Below, piece by piece: positions 11,971-20,543 of a stretch of 64,000 nucleotides of DNA. The notes below the pieces were generated by a model. That model was given only the letters and a program-made list of their open reading frames with translations. It ran no database searches and was not told the DNA's origin. Source of the stretch: Amycolatopsis methanolica 239. GTDB taxonomy: Bacteria; Actinomycetota; Actinomycetes; Mycobacteriales; Pseudonocardiaceae. The DNA lies in assembly GCF_000739085.1 (NCBI RefSeq), contig NZ_CP009110.1, positions 1,426,001 through 1,490,000 of the forward strand. Direction: 5' to 3'. Both the position numbers and the translations under genes were made by a program. Each line of letters begins with the position of its first letter. Position 1 is the stretch's first letter.

Positions 11971-14016
11971 TCAGCTGGCGGCGGCGTCCAGGCGTTTGAG
12001 CGCTGCTTTCGCCACCTCAGGGTCGTACGTCGGCCAGAACGGGGGGAGTGAGGAGCGCAGGAAGCCGCCGTAGCGGGCCGTTGCCAGGCGGGAGTCCAGC
12101 ACCGCCACCACACCCTTGTCACCGACCGAGCGGTGCAGCCGTCCGGTGCCCTGCGCCAGCAGCAGCGCCGCGTGGGTGGCCGCCACCGTCAGGAAACCGT
12201 TGCCGCCGCGGGCTTCTACCGCCCGCTGGCGCGCCGACGACACCGGGTCGTCCGGGCGGGGGAACGGGATCCGGTCGACGATCACCAGCTGCAGCGACGG
12301 CCCCGGCACGTCCACGCCCTGCCACAGCGACAACGTCCCGAACAGGCAGGTCCGCGGGTCCTCCGCGAACTTCGTCACCAGCAGCGACGTGGTGTCCTCG
12401 CCCTGGCACAGAATCGGGAAACTGATCCTGTCCCGCAGCTCCTCGGTCGCCTGCTTCGCCGCGCGCATCGACGAGAACAGGCCCAGCGTCCGGCCACCAG
12501 CGGCCTCGATCAGCGACGCGATCTCGTCCAGCGTCTTCTCGCCGAGACCGTCGCGGCCCGGCGGCGGCAGGTGCTTGGCCATGTAGAGGATCCCGTTGCG
12601 CCGGTGGTCGAACGGCGAACCGACGTCCAGGCCGGACCACTTCAGCTCGTCGTCGTCCGCCGGCGGGGCCTTCTCCGTCGCCGTGCCCTCCGCGGCGACC
12701 ACCCGCGCCTGCGACGGCGGCAGCCCCCACTGCCGCGCCAGCGTGTCGAACGCGCCGCCCAGCGCCAGCGTCGCCGACGTCAGCACCGTCGTCTTCTGCG
12801 CGAACACCCGCTCCCGCAGCAACCCGGCCACGGACAGCGGCGCCACGTGCAGCATCGGCGGCCTGCTGCTGAACGAGAACTTGTCGTTGGACAGCCACAC
12901 CACGTCCCGCTGGTGCGCGGTGTCCTCGGCGAACGCGTCGAGCAGCCGCACCGAGGTGTCGTGCACCTCCTCCAGCTGCGAGCGCGCGAGCTTGCGGGCG
13001 GTGGCCTCCTCGACGTCCTCCTTGCGGTCCGAGCCCAGCGCGCTCAGGCACGCGTGCGCGCCGTCCCGCACCGCGGCCACCGCGCCGCCCAGCGCCTTCG
13101 GCAGCGTGTCCAGCCGCCCGGCCGGCATGTCCTCCAGGATCATCGCCAGGCCCTCGGAAGCCTCCTGCAGCCGGTCGGCCGTGTCGGCGTCGATCAGCTT
13201 CCCGCAGCGCCGCACGGCCACCGCGACCGCCGACGACGTCAGCTCGCCCGTCGCGACCGACGTGACGCGGTCGACCAGCTCGTGCGCCTCGTCGATGATC
13301 ACCAGGTCGTGCTCCGGCAGCACCTGGTAGCCCTGCAACGCGTCGATCGCCAGCAGCGCGTGGTTGGTGACCACCACGTCCGCCTTGCCCGCTTCACCGC
13401 GCGCCCGCTCCGCGAAGCAGTCCTGGCCGATGGGGCAGCGCGCGACGCCGAGGCACTCCTTGGCGGTGACCGACACCTGCCGCCACGCCTGCTCGGTCAC
13501 GCCGGGCACCAGCTCGTCGCGGTCGCCGGTCTCGGTGTCGGAGGCCCACTCGCGCAGCCGCGTGACCTCCTTGCCCAGCCGCGACACCGCGAACGGGTCG
13601 AACAGGGCCGGGTCCTCCGGCTCCTCCGGCGCGCCGGAGTCGAGGCGGTGCAGGCACAGGTAGTTGCGGCGGCCCTTGAGGATCGCGAACGTCGGCATGC
13701 GGCCCAGCGGCTTCTTCAGCGCCTTTGCCAGCCGGGGCAGGTCGCGGTCGACGAGCTGGCGCTGCAGCGCGATCGTCGCCGTCGACACGACCACCGTGGT
13801 GTCCTTCTCGACCGCGTGCCGGATGGCCGGGACCAGGTACGCCAGCGACTTCCCGGTGCCGGTGCCCGCCTGCACGGCCAGGTGCTCGCCGGTGCGGATC
13901 GCGCGGCCGACCGCCTCGGCCATCTTGACCTGCCCCGGGCGCTCCGCACCGCCGAGCGCCTCGACAGCGGTCGTGAGGAGCTCGTTGACACCGGGGAACG
14001 CAGTACGGACGGCCAC
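11971..14016 (-). CDS. DinG-type (XPD/Rad3-like) ATP-dependent DNA helicase
   Basis: The 681-aa helicase has Walker A GTGTGKS near residue 48, the DEAH box in VIIDEAHELVD, and the superfamily 2 motif VI in AQGTGRLHRS near the C-terminus. Four cysteines placed as in iron-sulfur helicases occur at RRNYLCLHR and KECLGVARCPIGQDCF, so a 4Fe-4S cluster is expected. Such enzymes unwind 5'-3', acting on forked DNA, D-loops or R-loops during repair. GTG at 14016 is my start; a longer frame to 14154 would cross into the divergent promoter. The gene converges on the OsmC gene. Confidence 0.9.
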   Translation of the reverse strand: MAVRTAFPGVNELLTTAVEALGGAERPGQVKMAEAVGRAIRTGEHLAVQAGTGTGKSLAYLVPAIRHAVEKDTTVVVSTATIALQRQLVDRDLPRLAKALKKPLGRMPTFAILKGRRNYLCLHRLDSGAPEEPEDPALFDPFAVSRLGKEVTRLREWASDTETGDRDELVPGVTEQAWRQVSVTAKECLGVARCPIGQDCFAERARGEAGKADVVVTNHALLAIDALQGYQVLPEHDLVIIDEAHELVDRVTSVATGELTSSAVAVAVRRCGKLIDADTADRLQEASEGLAMILEDMPAGRLDTLPKALGGAVAAVRDGAHACLSALGSDRKEDVEEATARKLARSQLEEVHDTSVRLLDAFAEDTAHQRDVVWLSNDKFSFSSRPPMLHVAPLSVAGLLRERVFAQKTTVLTSATLALGGAFDTLARQWGLPPSQARVVAAEGTATEKAPPADDDELKWSGLDVGSPFDHRRNGILYMAKHLPPPGRDGLGEKTLDEIASLIEAAGGRTLGLFSSMRAAKQATEELRDRISFPILCQGEDTTSLLVTKFAEDPRTCLFGTLSLWQGVDVPGPSLQLVIVDRIPFPRPDDPVSSARQRAVEARGGNGFLTVAATHAALLLAQGTGRLHRSVGDKGVVAVLDSRLATARYGGFLRSSLPPFWPTYDPEVAKAALKRLDAAAS

Positions 14017-14177
14017 CAGGACACGGTACCGGGGGCCACCGTCAAGACCGGGCCACCGCCCCGCTCCCGGCAAGTCCGGGATCCACTCGTCCGGGTGGCA
14101 TCCGGCCGGGTGGGTCAGGGTGCCGCCGCGACCTGCCGATTGTCGAGGAGGCATTTCTCCGGCGAAAGGAGCGGCTC

Positions 14178-14828
14178 ATGGAGCGGGCCAGGCGGATGGT
14201 GGCGGTGGCGGCCGTGTTCGGGGCGGTGGTGGCCGTGCCGGCGACCGCGCAGGCGCAGGCCGAGGCGACCGGCGCCGGTTCGGTGGGTGCGGTCGACATC
14301 ACGGTCGACGGCGTGTCGGCCCACGCGGACCCGATCGCGCCGTGCGTCGTGGACACCACCGCGGAGGGCCGCACCGATCCGATCACCGTCGGCACCCGCA
14401 CGAAGTACGGCCTTGGCAGCACCACGTGCACGCGCAACGCCGACGGCACGGCGAGCGTGAAGGTGACCGGCCAGCGGTTCGAGACGAGCGTGCTGCAGCA
14501 GTTCGGCGGGCCCGTGATCAAGGCGAGGACGTTCGGCGCGGGCTGCAACACCACGGCGAACGGCAGCAACGGCTACATGTCGCTGGGCACCGTCACCGGG
14601 ATCACGGTGCCGCAGAACATCCCGCCGAACCACGTGATCACCATCCCGGGCGCGACGCCGGGCGCGCCGCCGATGGCCGAGGTCGTGCTGAACGAGCTCG
14701 TCGTGCCGGTGCCCGCCGACGGCAGCCTCACGACGAACGCCATGCACATCAAGCTGTTCCCGCAGGGCGGCCCGGCTTCCGGCGACATCCTCGTCGGGTC
14801 CGCGAGCTGCTCGCCGTTCGGGCTCTGA
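14178..14828 (+). CDS. Secreted protein, choice-of-anchor P type
   Basis: The 216-aa protein has a clear Sec signal peptide (basic MERARR, hydrophobic VAVAAVFGAVVAV, cleavage after AQAQA near residue 28). The mature part is rich in Gly, Thr and Val and has pairs of Cys that could form disulfides. It resembles the actinobacterial choice-of-anchor P family, extracellular beta-rich proteins of unknown function. ATG at 14178 has AAGGAG seven bases upstream. It is divergent from the helicase and converges on the aldolase gene with a 4-bp gap. The family name is from memory and is the weakest part. Confidence 0.65.
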   Translation: MERARRMVAVAAVFGAVVAVPATAQAQAEATGAGSVGAVDITVDGVSAHADPIAPCVVDTTAEGRTDPITVGTRTKYGLGSTTCTRNADGTASVKVTGQRFETSVLQQFGGPVIKARTFGAGCNTTANGSNGYMSLGTVTGITVPQNIPPNHVITIPGATPGAPPMAEVVLNELVVPVPADGSLTTNAMHIKLFPQGGPASGDILVGSASCSPFGL

Positions 14829-14832
14829 CGGC

Positions 14833-15492
14833 TCAGGCGTAGCGGTCGGCGGTCGCCGCCAGCTGGGACGCGCGTTTGCCCAGCTCGTCGAGGCGGCCGC
14901 CGTCCAGGGCGTCGCCGAACAGGGGGGATCCGACGCCGACCGCGAGGGCGCCCGCGGCCAGGTAGGCGTCCACATCGGACAGTTCCACCCCGCCGGCGGG
15001 CACGAGTGGCACCTCCGGCAGCGCGGCCTGGACCTCCTCCAGGTACCGCGCTCCGCCGGCGGTGGCCGCCGGGTGGAGCTTCACCGCGGCCGGGCCGTAG
15101 CGCCAGGCGGCGTCCACCTCCGTGGGCGTGAGCGCGCCGCACACGATTGGCAGCGCGTATTCCCGCGCCCGCCACAGTACGTCCGGCGAAAAGACCGTCG
15201 TCGCGATGAAGTCCACCCCCGCGGCGGCGCACCGGTCCACGGCGGCCACCGTGCGCACCCCGCCGGCGCCGATGAGCGCGTCCTGCCCCAGTTCGGCCTG
15301 CAGCACGCCGATCGCGTCCAGCGCGCCCGGGGTCGCCAGGTCGACCTCCAGCACACCGAGCCCCGCCTCGTAGAGGACCTGGCCCGCGTCGGCGAACCAC
15401 GACGGGTCATCCGCGCGCAGGATCGCCACCACGCGGCCGGTCGCCAGCCGCTCCCGGAAGCGGTTGTTGTGCTTCCGCAGCACGGTGCGCAT
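14833..15492 (-). CDS. 2-keto-3-deoxy-6-phosphogluconate/4-hydroxy-2-oxoglutarate aldolase family protein
   Basis: The 219-aa TIM-barrel protein matches the class I KDPG/KHG aldolase family (Eda). The catalytic Glu is seen in LEVDLATPGALDAI, the Schiff-base Lys in AAVKLHPAA, and the phosphate-binding loop in PLVPAGGVELSDV and AVGVGSPLF. It would cleave KDPG to pyruvate and glyceraldehyde-3-phosphate or act on a related 2-keto acid. Its ATG shares one base with the stop of pncA (TGATG), so it is translated with the NAD-salvage genes upstream, an unusual partner for an aldolase. Confidence 0.85.
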   Translation of the reverse strand: MRTVLRKHNNRFRERLATGRVVAILRADDPSWFADAGQVLYEAGLGVLEVDLATPGALDAIGVLQAELGQDALIGAGGVRTVAAVDRCAAAGVDFIATTVFSPDVLWRAREYALPIVCGALTPTEVDAAWRYGPAAVKLHPAATAGGARYLEEVQAALPEVPLVPAGGVELSDVDAYLAAGALAVGVGSPLFGDALDGGRLDELGKRASQLAATADRYA

Positions 15493-16061
15493 CAGCCGAC
15501 CCGCGGGGTGCCCACGAGATCCACCTCCGCGGCCCGCAGCTGTTCGAGCGCCTCGTCCACGGTCTCGCGCGCCACGCCTGCGGTGAGGTCCAGCAGGACC
15601 CGCACCGAGAACCCGGCCGCCGCCGCGTCCAGCGCGCTCGCCCGCACGCAGTGGTCCGTCGCGATGCCCACCACGTCGACGTCGGTGATCTGCCGCTCGC
15701 GCAACCAGTCGGCGAGCTTCTCGCCGGCGTCGGTGTGGCCCTCGAACCCCGAGTAGCCGTCGCTGTACTGGCCCTTCGAGAACACCGCGGTGATCGGCCC
15801 GACGTCGAGCGCCGGGTGGAACGACGCGCCCGGAGTCCCGGCCTCGCAGTGCCGCGGCCAGGACCGCACGTAGTCCGGGTTGTCGCTGAAGTGCGCGCCC
15901 GGGTCGATGTGGTAGTCGCGGGTCGCGGCGACGGCCGAATAACCGCCGCGCGCGAGGTGCTCGGTGATCCTGGCGGCCACCTCGGCCCCGCCGGTGACCG
16001 CGAGTGCGCCGCCCTCGCAGAAGTCGTTTTGCATGTCGACGACGATCAGTGCCCTGCTCAT
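15492..16061 (-). CDS. pncA: Nicotinamidase (pyrazinamidase-type isochorismatase-fold hydrolase)
   Basis: The 189-aa protein hydrolyses nicotinamide to nicotinate for NAD salvage. The catalytic Asp is in LIVVDMQNDF, the metal-binding site in TRDYHIDPGAHF, the catalytic Lys in FSKGQYS and the nucleophilic Cys in ATDHCVRAS, so the whole Asp-Lys-Cys triad is present. The ATG shares a base with the stop codon of pncB, and its own stop shares a base with the aldolase start. The product feeds directly into PncB. Confidence 0.94.
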   Translation of the reverse strand: MSRALIVVDMQNDFCEGGALAVTGGAEVAARITEHLARGGYSAVAATRDYHIDPGAHFSDNPDYVRSWPRHCEAGTPGASFHPALDVGPITAVFSKGQYSDGYSGFEGHTDAGEKLADWLRERQITDVDVVGIATDHCVRASALDAAAAGFSVRVLLDLTAGVARETVDEALEQLRAAEVDLVGTPRVG

Positions 16062-17365
16062 CACGCCTCCTGGGGGAAGACGGTGGGGATCGCGGGTTCG
16101 CCGCTGGAGAGCTTGAGGCCCTCCCACGGCAGGCTGACCAGGCCCTCGCGCAGCCGCTGACGGCTGTCCTCCAGCGTGGGCAGGCCGTCCACCGGCTTGC
16201 CGCCGCGCACCAGCGGGATGGGCAGCTCGCGGTCGTTCTCCCCGGCCTCGGGACGCTGACCGGCCGCGTACACGACCTCCTCCAGCGCCGTCCCGGTCGG
16301 CTTGTGGCGGCGCAGCGCGGATTTCTCACCACCGCGCGAGGCCTTGTTCTCGCTGCGCTTGGCGACCGGGCGGCCGTCGACCTCGACCAGCTTGTAGACC
16401 ATCCCGGCGGTCGGCGCGCCGGACCCGGTGACCACCGATGTGCCCACGCCGTAGGCGTCGACCGGCTCGGCGCGCAGGGCGGCGATCGCGTGCTCGTCGA
16501 GGTCGCCGGACACCACGATCCGGGTGTCCTTCGCGCCGAGCGAGTCGAGCTGCTCACGCGCCTTGCGGGCCAGCACGCCCACGTCGCCGGAGTCGATGCG
16601 GATCGCGCCAAGCTCCGGGCCCGCCACGCGCACCGCGGTCTCGATGCCGCAGGTGATGTCGTAGGTGTCGACCAGGAGGGTGGTGTCGGTGCCCATCTTC
16701 TCGACCTGGGCGCGGAAGGCGTCCTCTTCACTGTCGTGCAGCAGCATGAAGGCGTGCGCCACGGTGCCGCGGGTCGGGATGCCGTAGCGGCGCCCGGCCT
16801 CCAGGTTCGACGTGGTGGCGAACCCGCCGATGTAGGCGGCGCGCGCCGCGGCGACCGCGGCCATTTCGTGCGTTCGGCGGCCGCCCATCTCGATGATCGG
16901 CCTGCCGTGCGCGGCCGAGGACATGCGTGCGGCCGCGGAGGCGATCGCGCTGTCGTGGTTGAGGATGGACAGCGCGACGGTCTCCAGCAGGACCGCCTCG
17001 GCGAAGGTCCCCCGAACGGTGAGGATCGGCGAGCCCGGGAAGTACAGCTCGCCCTCGGGGTAGCCGTCGACGTCGCCGCCGAACCGGTAGTTCGCCAGCC
17101 AGGACAGCGTGTCGTCGTCGACCACGGCGGTGGCGGCGAGCTGGTCGATCTCGGCGTCGGTGAACCGGAAGTCGGCGATCGCCTCCAGCACGCGCCCGGT
17201 GCCCGCGACCACGCCGTAGCGCCGTCCGGCGGGCAGGCGGCGGGCGAAGACCTCGAACACACACTGGCGGTCGCCGGTGCCGTCGGCGAGGGCGCTGCCC
17301 AGCATGGTGAGCTCGTAGTGGTCGGTCAGCAGGGCGGTGCTGCCGTGCGTCTCGGGGAAACCCAT
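16061..17365 (-). CDS. pncB: Nicotinate phosphoribosyltransferase
   Basis: The 434-aa enzyme joins nicotinate to PRPP to give nicotinate mononucleotide. It starts with the family segment [12 protein letters not shown], has the conserved EMGGRRTHE (regulatory/active-site His region), VDTYD, and the PRPP-binding RIDSGDVG and [13 protein letters not shown] at 17365 is preceded by TAGTCT at a 6-nt distance (17372-17377 on the opposite strand), so it may be leaderless. It heads a coupled operon with pncA and the aldolase. It is divergent from clpS, with under 100 bp between. Confidence 0.95.
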   Translation of the reverse strand: MGFPETHGSTALLTDHYELTMLGSALADGTGDRQCVFEVFARRLPAGRRYGVVAGTGRVLEAIADFRFTDAEIDQLAATAVVDDDTLSWLANYRFGGDVDGYPEGELYFPGSPILTVRGTFAEAVLLETVALSILNHDSAIASAAARMSSAAHGRPIIEMGGRRTHEMAAVAAARAAYIGGFATTSNLEAGRRYGIPTRGTVAHAFMLLHDSEEDAFRAQVEKMGTDTTLLVDTYDITCGIETAVRVAGPELGAIRIDSGDVGVLARKAREQLDSLGAKDTRIVVSGDLDEHAIAALRAEPVDAYGVGTSVVTGSGAPTAGMVYKLVEVDGRPVAKRSENKASRGGEKSALRRHKPTGTALEEVVYAAGQRPEAGENDRELPIPLVRGGKPVDGLPTLEDSRQRLREGLVSLPWEGLKLSSGEPAIPTVFPQEA

Positions 17366-17462
17366 GGGATCAGACTATGAGGTACTTGCGCGTCCGGCCG
17401 AATCACCCGAACAGACCCACCACCGGTCCACGCAGTGCCGGTTCCGTGACACCATGGGGCGC

Positions 17463-17762
17463 ATGACCACGCCTGTCGCATCCGAACAGACGCAGGTTGA
17501 ACCACTCGGCACCGAGGCAGGCGCCGAAGACCAGCCGTGGCAGACGATCGTCTGGAACGACCCGGTGAACCTGATGTCGTACGTGACGTACGTCTTCCAG
17601 AAGCTGTTCGGCTACAGCCGCGACCACGCCACCAAGCTGATGCTGGACGTGCACCACAAGGGGCGCGCGGTGGTGTCCTCGGGCACGAAGGAGAAGGTCG
17701 AGGCGGACGTGACGAAACTGCACGCCGCGGGACTGTGGGCGACGATGGAGCACACTTCGTGA
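17463..17762 (+). CDS. clpS: ATP-dependent Clp protease adaptor ClpS
   Basis: The 99-aa adaptor delivers N-degron substrates to the ClpC1P protease. The pocket residues known from E. coli ClpS (N34, D35, H66) are present as N32, D33 and H64 in [11 protein letters not shown] and [11 protein letters not shown]. The first ~25 residues are a flexible tail. ATG at 17463 is chosen; ATG 17454 is in frame nine bases earlier. The stop overlaps the DUF2017 start (GTGA). The gene order clpS, DUF2017, P1 peptidase, mec, cysO, cysM matches Rv1331-Rv1336. Confidence 0.94.
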   Translation: MTTPVASEQTQVEPLGTEAGAEDQPWQTIVWNDPVNLMSYVTYVFQKLFGYSRDHATKLMLDVHHKGRAVVSSGTKEKVEADVTKLHAAGLWATMEHTS

Positions 17763-18316
17763 GGGGCTGGCAGCGCAGGGGCGGCCGCGTGCACGCCGGT
17801 TTCGAGCAGCAGGAGGCCGCCGTGCTGCGTGGCCTGGTGAGCCAGCTCGAGGACATGCTGCGGGCGCGTGCCGAGGAGGCCCCGCAGGACCCGCTGGCCG
17901 AGCTGACCGGCATCCGCACCGGCCCGTCGCAGTCGCCGGACGACCCGGTGCTGTCCCGCCTGCTCCCGGACTACCACAAGATCGACCCGGACACGCCGAG
18001 CCAGGAGGTCCTGGACTCGGCGAGCGCGCTGCGGTCGCTGCACGAGCCCGAGCTGGTCGACGCGAAGGTCGGCGTGGCCGCGGTGGTCATGGAGACCCTG
18101 CCCCGCGACGGCGGCGACGTGAAGCTGACCTACGAGCAGGCCGACGCGTGGCTGTCCGCGCTCAACGACGTCCGGCTGGCGCTGGGCACCGCGCTCGACG
18201 TCACCGAGGACATGCCCGACGAGCTGCCGGAGGACGATCCGCGCTCGCCCCACCTCGGCGTCTACCACTGGCTGACCTGGGTGCAGGAAAGCCTGGTCCA
18301 GGCACTGACGGCGTGA
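17759..18316 (+). CDS. DUF2017 family protein
   Basis: The 185-aa alpha-helical protein has no known enzyme motif. It matches the actinobacterial DUF2017 family (Rv1332-like), always found beside clpS, so a role with the ClpS/ClpC system is likely but unproven. It begins [19 protein letters not shown] and ends with the aromatic helix [20 protein letters not shown] at 17759 overlaps the clpS stop by 4 nt, and its own stop overlaps the peptidase start by 4 nt. A shorter diverged relative is encoded at 19574-20071. Confidence 0.88.
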   Translation: MRGWQRRGGRVHAGFEQQEAAVLRGLVSQLEDMLRARAEEAPQDPLAELTGIRTGPSQSPDDPVLSRLLPDYHKIDPDTPSQEVLDSASALRSLHEPELVDAKVGVAAVVMETLPRDGGDVKLTYEQADAWLSALNDVRLALGTALDVTEDMPDELPEDDPRSPHLGVYHWLTWVQESLVQALTA

Positions 18317-19302
18317 TCACGGACGTGCCGGGTGTGCTGGTCGGGCACCACCACCGGATCGGGGACGGCTGGGCGACCGGGACGACGGTCGTGCTCGCGC
18401 CGCCGGGCACGACGGGCGCGGTCGACCAGCGCGGCGGCGCGCCCGGCACGCGCGAGACGAACCTGCTGGAGCCGGAGAACCTGGTCCGGTACGTCGATGC
18501 GATCTGCCTGTCCGGCGGCAGCGCATACGGGCTGGCGGCCGCGGACGGGGTCATGCGGTGGCTGGCCGAGCGGGACCGCGGGTTCCAGGTCGGCGTCGAG
18601 CCGCACGAGGTGGTGCCGATCGTGCCCGGCGCGGTGATCTTCGACCTGCCGCGGTCGGATTGGGGCAACCGGCCGGACGCGTCGTTCGGGTACGCCGCCT
18701 GCGAGGCGGCGGGCACCGCGGTGGAGCAGGGCTGCGTCGGCGCGGGAGCGGGGGCGACGGTCGGGTCGCTGAAGGGCGGGGTCGGCACGGCGAGCGAGCG
18801 CGTGGGCGACTTCGTGGTCGGGGCGCTCGCGGTGGTCAACGCGCGTGGCGAGGCGGTGTCGTTCGACAGCGGCCGCCCGTACGCGGCGGACCACGAGGTG
18901 GCGGGCGAGTTCGGGGTGCGCTGGCCGGACCGGGCGGCGTCGGCGCCTGGCCGGGAGACGGACCTGAACACCACGATCGGCGTGGTGGCGGTCGACGCGG
19001 ACCTGTCGAAGGCCGAGTGCCGCCGCCTGGCGGTGGCGGCGCAGGACGGCCTGGCCCGCGCGGTGCGCCCGGCGCACTCGATGTTCGACGGCGATACGGT
19101 GTTCGCGCTGGCCACGGGCGCGCGGGACCTGCCGGCGGCCGAAGGCCCCTTCGGCGTGACCACGCGCGCGGCCGGCCTGGACGAACTGTGCGCGGCCGCG
19201 GCGCGGGTCTTCGCGCGGGCGTGCGTGCACGGGCTGGTGAGCGCGGTGGGCCTGGCGGGCGTGCCCGCGTACCGGGACGTGTGGCCGGAAGCGTTCGAGT
19301 AA
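18313..19302 (+). CDS. P1 family peptidase (DmpA/L-aminopeptidase-esterase type)
   Basis: The 329-aa protein belongs to the self-processing P1/DmpA N-terminal-nucleophile family. It starts [12 protein letters not shown] and has LSGGSAYGLAAADGVM and GATVGSLKGG. The autocleavage site is expected in DLNTTIGVVAVDAD near residue 230, where a Thr replaces the Ser nucleophile of DmpA, a common variant. Members cleave N-terminal residues, including D-amino acids or beta-peptides. GTG at 18313 overlaps the DUF2017 stop. The placement next to an N-degron adaptor suggests, by inference, trimming of peptides released by Clp. Confidence 0.9.
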   Translation: MITDVPGVLVGHHHRIGDGWATGTTVVLAPPGTTGAVDQRGGAPGTRETNLLEPENLVRYVDAICLSGGSAYGLAAADGVMRWLAERDRGFQVGVEPHEVVPIVPGAVIFDLPRSDWGNRPDASFGYAACEAAGTAVEQGCVGAGAGATVGSLKGGVGTASERVGDFVVGALAVVNARGEAVSFDSGRPYAADHEVAGEFGVRWPDRAASAPGRETDLNTTIGVVAVDADLSKAECRRLAVAAQDGLARAVRPAHSMFDGDTVFALATGARDLPAAEGPFGVTTRAAGLDELCAAAARVFARACVHGLVSAVGLAGVPAYRDVWPEAFE

Positions 19303-19326
19303 CACGGCTGGTCACGGAGCGATCTG

Positions 19327-19572
19327 ATGGCCGTGAGCGCAGAGCAGGCCTGGGCGGTCGTCGTGCACGACCACATGAACTCCTCCCCGTCGATCGCCTA
19401 CGCGATCCACGAGGTCTTCGGCCTGCCGTTCGAGCGCGGACTCGAACTCGTGGAGGACGTCATCGAGCACGGTCGCGCGGAACTGACCCTGTGCGCCGGG
19501 CGGGAGCAGGCCGAGGAACTGGTCGCCCACCTCCAGGTGCTCGGCCTGCACGCGACGCTGCAGGGGCGCTGA
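19327..19572 (+). CDS. Divergent ClpS-like paralog
   Basis: The 81-aa protein aligns without gaps over 38 residues to the ClpS encoded at 17463-17762, from HDHMN (ClpS NDPVN) to DVIEHGRA (ClpS DVHHKGRA). It also shares the final VxxLxxxGLxAT. It keeps Asp15 but has His14 for Asn32 and Ile46 for the pocket His64, so classical N-degron binding is probably lost or altered. The N-terminal tail is nearly absent. ATG at 19327 has GGAG seven bases upstream. The next gene follows after one base and is itself DUF2017-like, so the clpS-DUF2017 pair looks duplicated. Confidence 0.75.
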   Translation: MAVSAEQAWAVVVHDHMNSSPSIAYAIHEVFGLPFERGLELVEDVIEHGRAELTLCAGREQAEELVAHLQVLGLHATLQGR

Positions 19573-19573
19573 G

Positions 19574-20071
19574 GTGGATTTCCTGAACGCCGTGCCGGGG
19601 CAGGGCGGGCACGTCCTGGTCGAGATGTCCCCCAACGTCGCCGAGTGCCTGTACGCGATCGGCCGTGACCTGCTGACCGCGCTGGAGACCGGTTACCGGG
19701 GCCGGCGGCGCCTGCGGGACGAGGACCTGTTCCCGGACGCCTACGAGCTCATCCGCGACAGCAAGGCGTTCCGCGAGCGGCACGGCGCGGCGATGCGGGA
19801 GAGCTTGACCGCGGCGGTGCGCGCGGTGGTGCTCAACTACCGGGGGCAGACGGTGTTCACCCTGGACCGCGCCTGGCTGCGGGCCTGGTTCACCATGGTC
19901 GCCCACGCCCCCGCCCTGTACGTGCGCAAGCCGCGCTGGACGGTCGGCGCCTGGACCCGGCTGCCGGTCACCGAGAACGAGGTCCGGCTCTTCTGGCTGC
20001 ACTACACGCAGGCCGCGCTGGCACAGGCGTGCGCAGTCTCACCCTGTGAGCCCCCGGTGTCCGGCACGTAA
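19574..20071 (+). CDS. DUF2017-like protein paired with the ClpS paralog
   Basis: The 165-aa protein has no named domain that I recognise, but its pattern follows the DUF2017 protein at 17759-18316. It begins GGHVLVEMSPNVAECLYAI (compare [19 protein letters not shown]), has a central helix MRESLTAAVRAVVLN then FTLDRAWLRAWFTMV (compare [16 protein letters not shown]), and ends EVRLFWLHYTQAALAQA (compare [17 protein letters not shown]). GTG at 19574 lies one base after the ClpS-like gene. The stop is one base before the mec ATG. Relationship is by eye and needs profile comparison. Confidence 0.6.
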   Translation: MDFLNAVPGQGGHVLVEMSPNVAECLYAIGRDLLTALETGYRGRRRLRDEDLFPDAYELIRDSKAFRERHGAAMRESLTAAVRAVVLNYRGQTVFTLDRAWLRAWFTMVAHAPALYVRKPRWTVGAWTRLPVTENEVRLFWLHYTQAALAQACAVSPCEPPVSGT

Positions 20072-20072
20072 G

Positions 20073-20489
20073 ATGTCCGTCGTGCTTCGGATCCGCCGTG
20101 AACTCGTCGACGAGATCGTCGCCCACGCTCGCCGGGACCACCCGGACGAGGCGTGCGGCGTGATCGCCGGGCCCGAGGGCTCCGACCGCCCCGAGCGGTT
20201 CATCCCCATGCTGAACGCGGCGCGCTCGCCGACGTTCTACGAGTTCGACTCCGGTGACCTGCTCAAGCTCTACCGCGAGATGGACGCGAACGACGAGGTC
20301 CCGGTCGTGATCTATCACTCGCACACCGCGACCGAGGCCTACCCGTCACGCACCGACGTGTCCTACGCCTCCGAGCCCGACGCGCACTACGTGCTGGTCT
20401 CCACCCGCGACCCCGAGACGCACGAGTTCCGGTCCTACCGGATCGTCGACGGGGTCGTCACCGAAGAGCCCGTGGAGATCACGGAATAA
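20073..20489 (+). CDS. mec: JAMM/MPN+ metalloprotease Mec
   Basis: The 138-aa zinc protease carries the full JAMM signature: Glu in DEACGVIAGPEG and the HSHTATEAYPSRTD segment (His-x-His-x10-Asp). In Mycobacterium the homolog Rv1334 releases cysteine from CysO-cysteine. The protein is very similar to Rv1334 throughout (for example RDHPDEACGV and EPDAHYVLVSTRD). ATG at 20073 starts one base after the upstream stop; GTG 20046 and GTG 20082 are in-frame alternatives. cysO and cysM follow, so the complete CysO-dependent cysteine route is present. Confidence 0.93.
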   Translation: MSVVLRIRRELVDEIVAHARRDHPDEACGVIAGPEGSDRPERFIPMLNAARSPTFYEFDSGDLLKLYREMDANDEVPVVIYHSHTATEAYPSRTDVSYASEPDAHYVLVSTRDPETHEFRSYRIVDGVVTEEPVEITE

Positions 20490-20543
20490 CGCCGGGCAGC
20501 CCGACGTCAGACCTGGAAGAAACCCAAGCGGAGGTAGTTACCC

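Noticed and set aside
11744..12073. A 109-codon frame with leucine-rich 7-residue repeats
   Set aside because: The heptads arise from the 21-bp DNA repeat, the frame overlaps the helicase 3' end, and there is no good ribosome site.
14017..14154. Longer N-terminus for the DinG-type helicase
   Set aside because: The extra residues look non-coding and would overlap the promoter of the divergent secreted-protein gene.
12133..14460. A 775-codon plus-strand open frame over the helicase gene
   Set aside because: The minus strand encodes a complete DinG-type helicase; the plus frame is Arg/Gly/Gln-rich low-complexity shadow.
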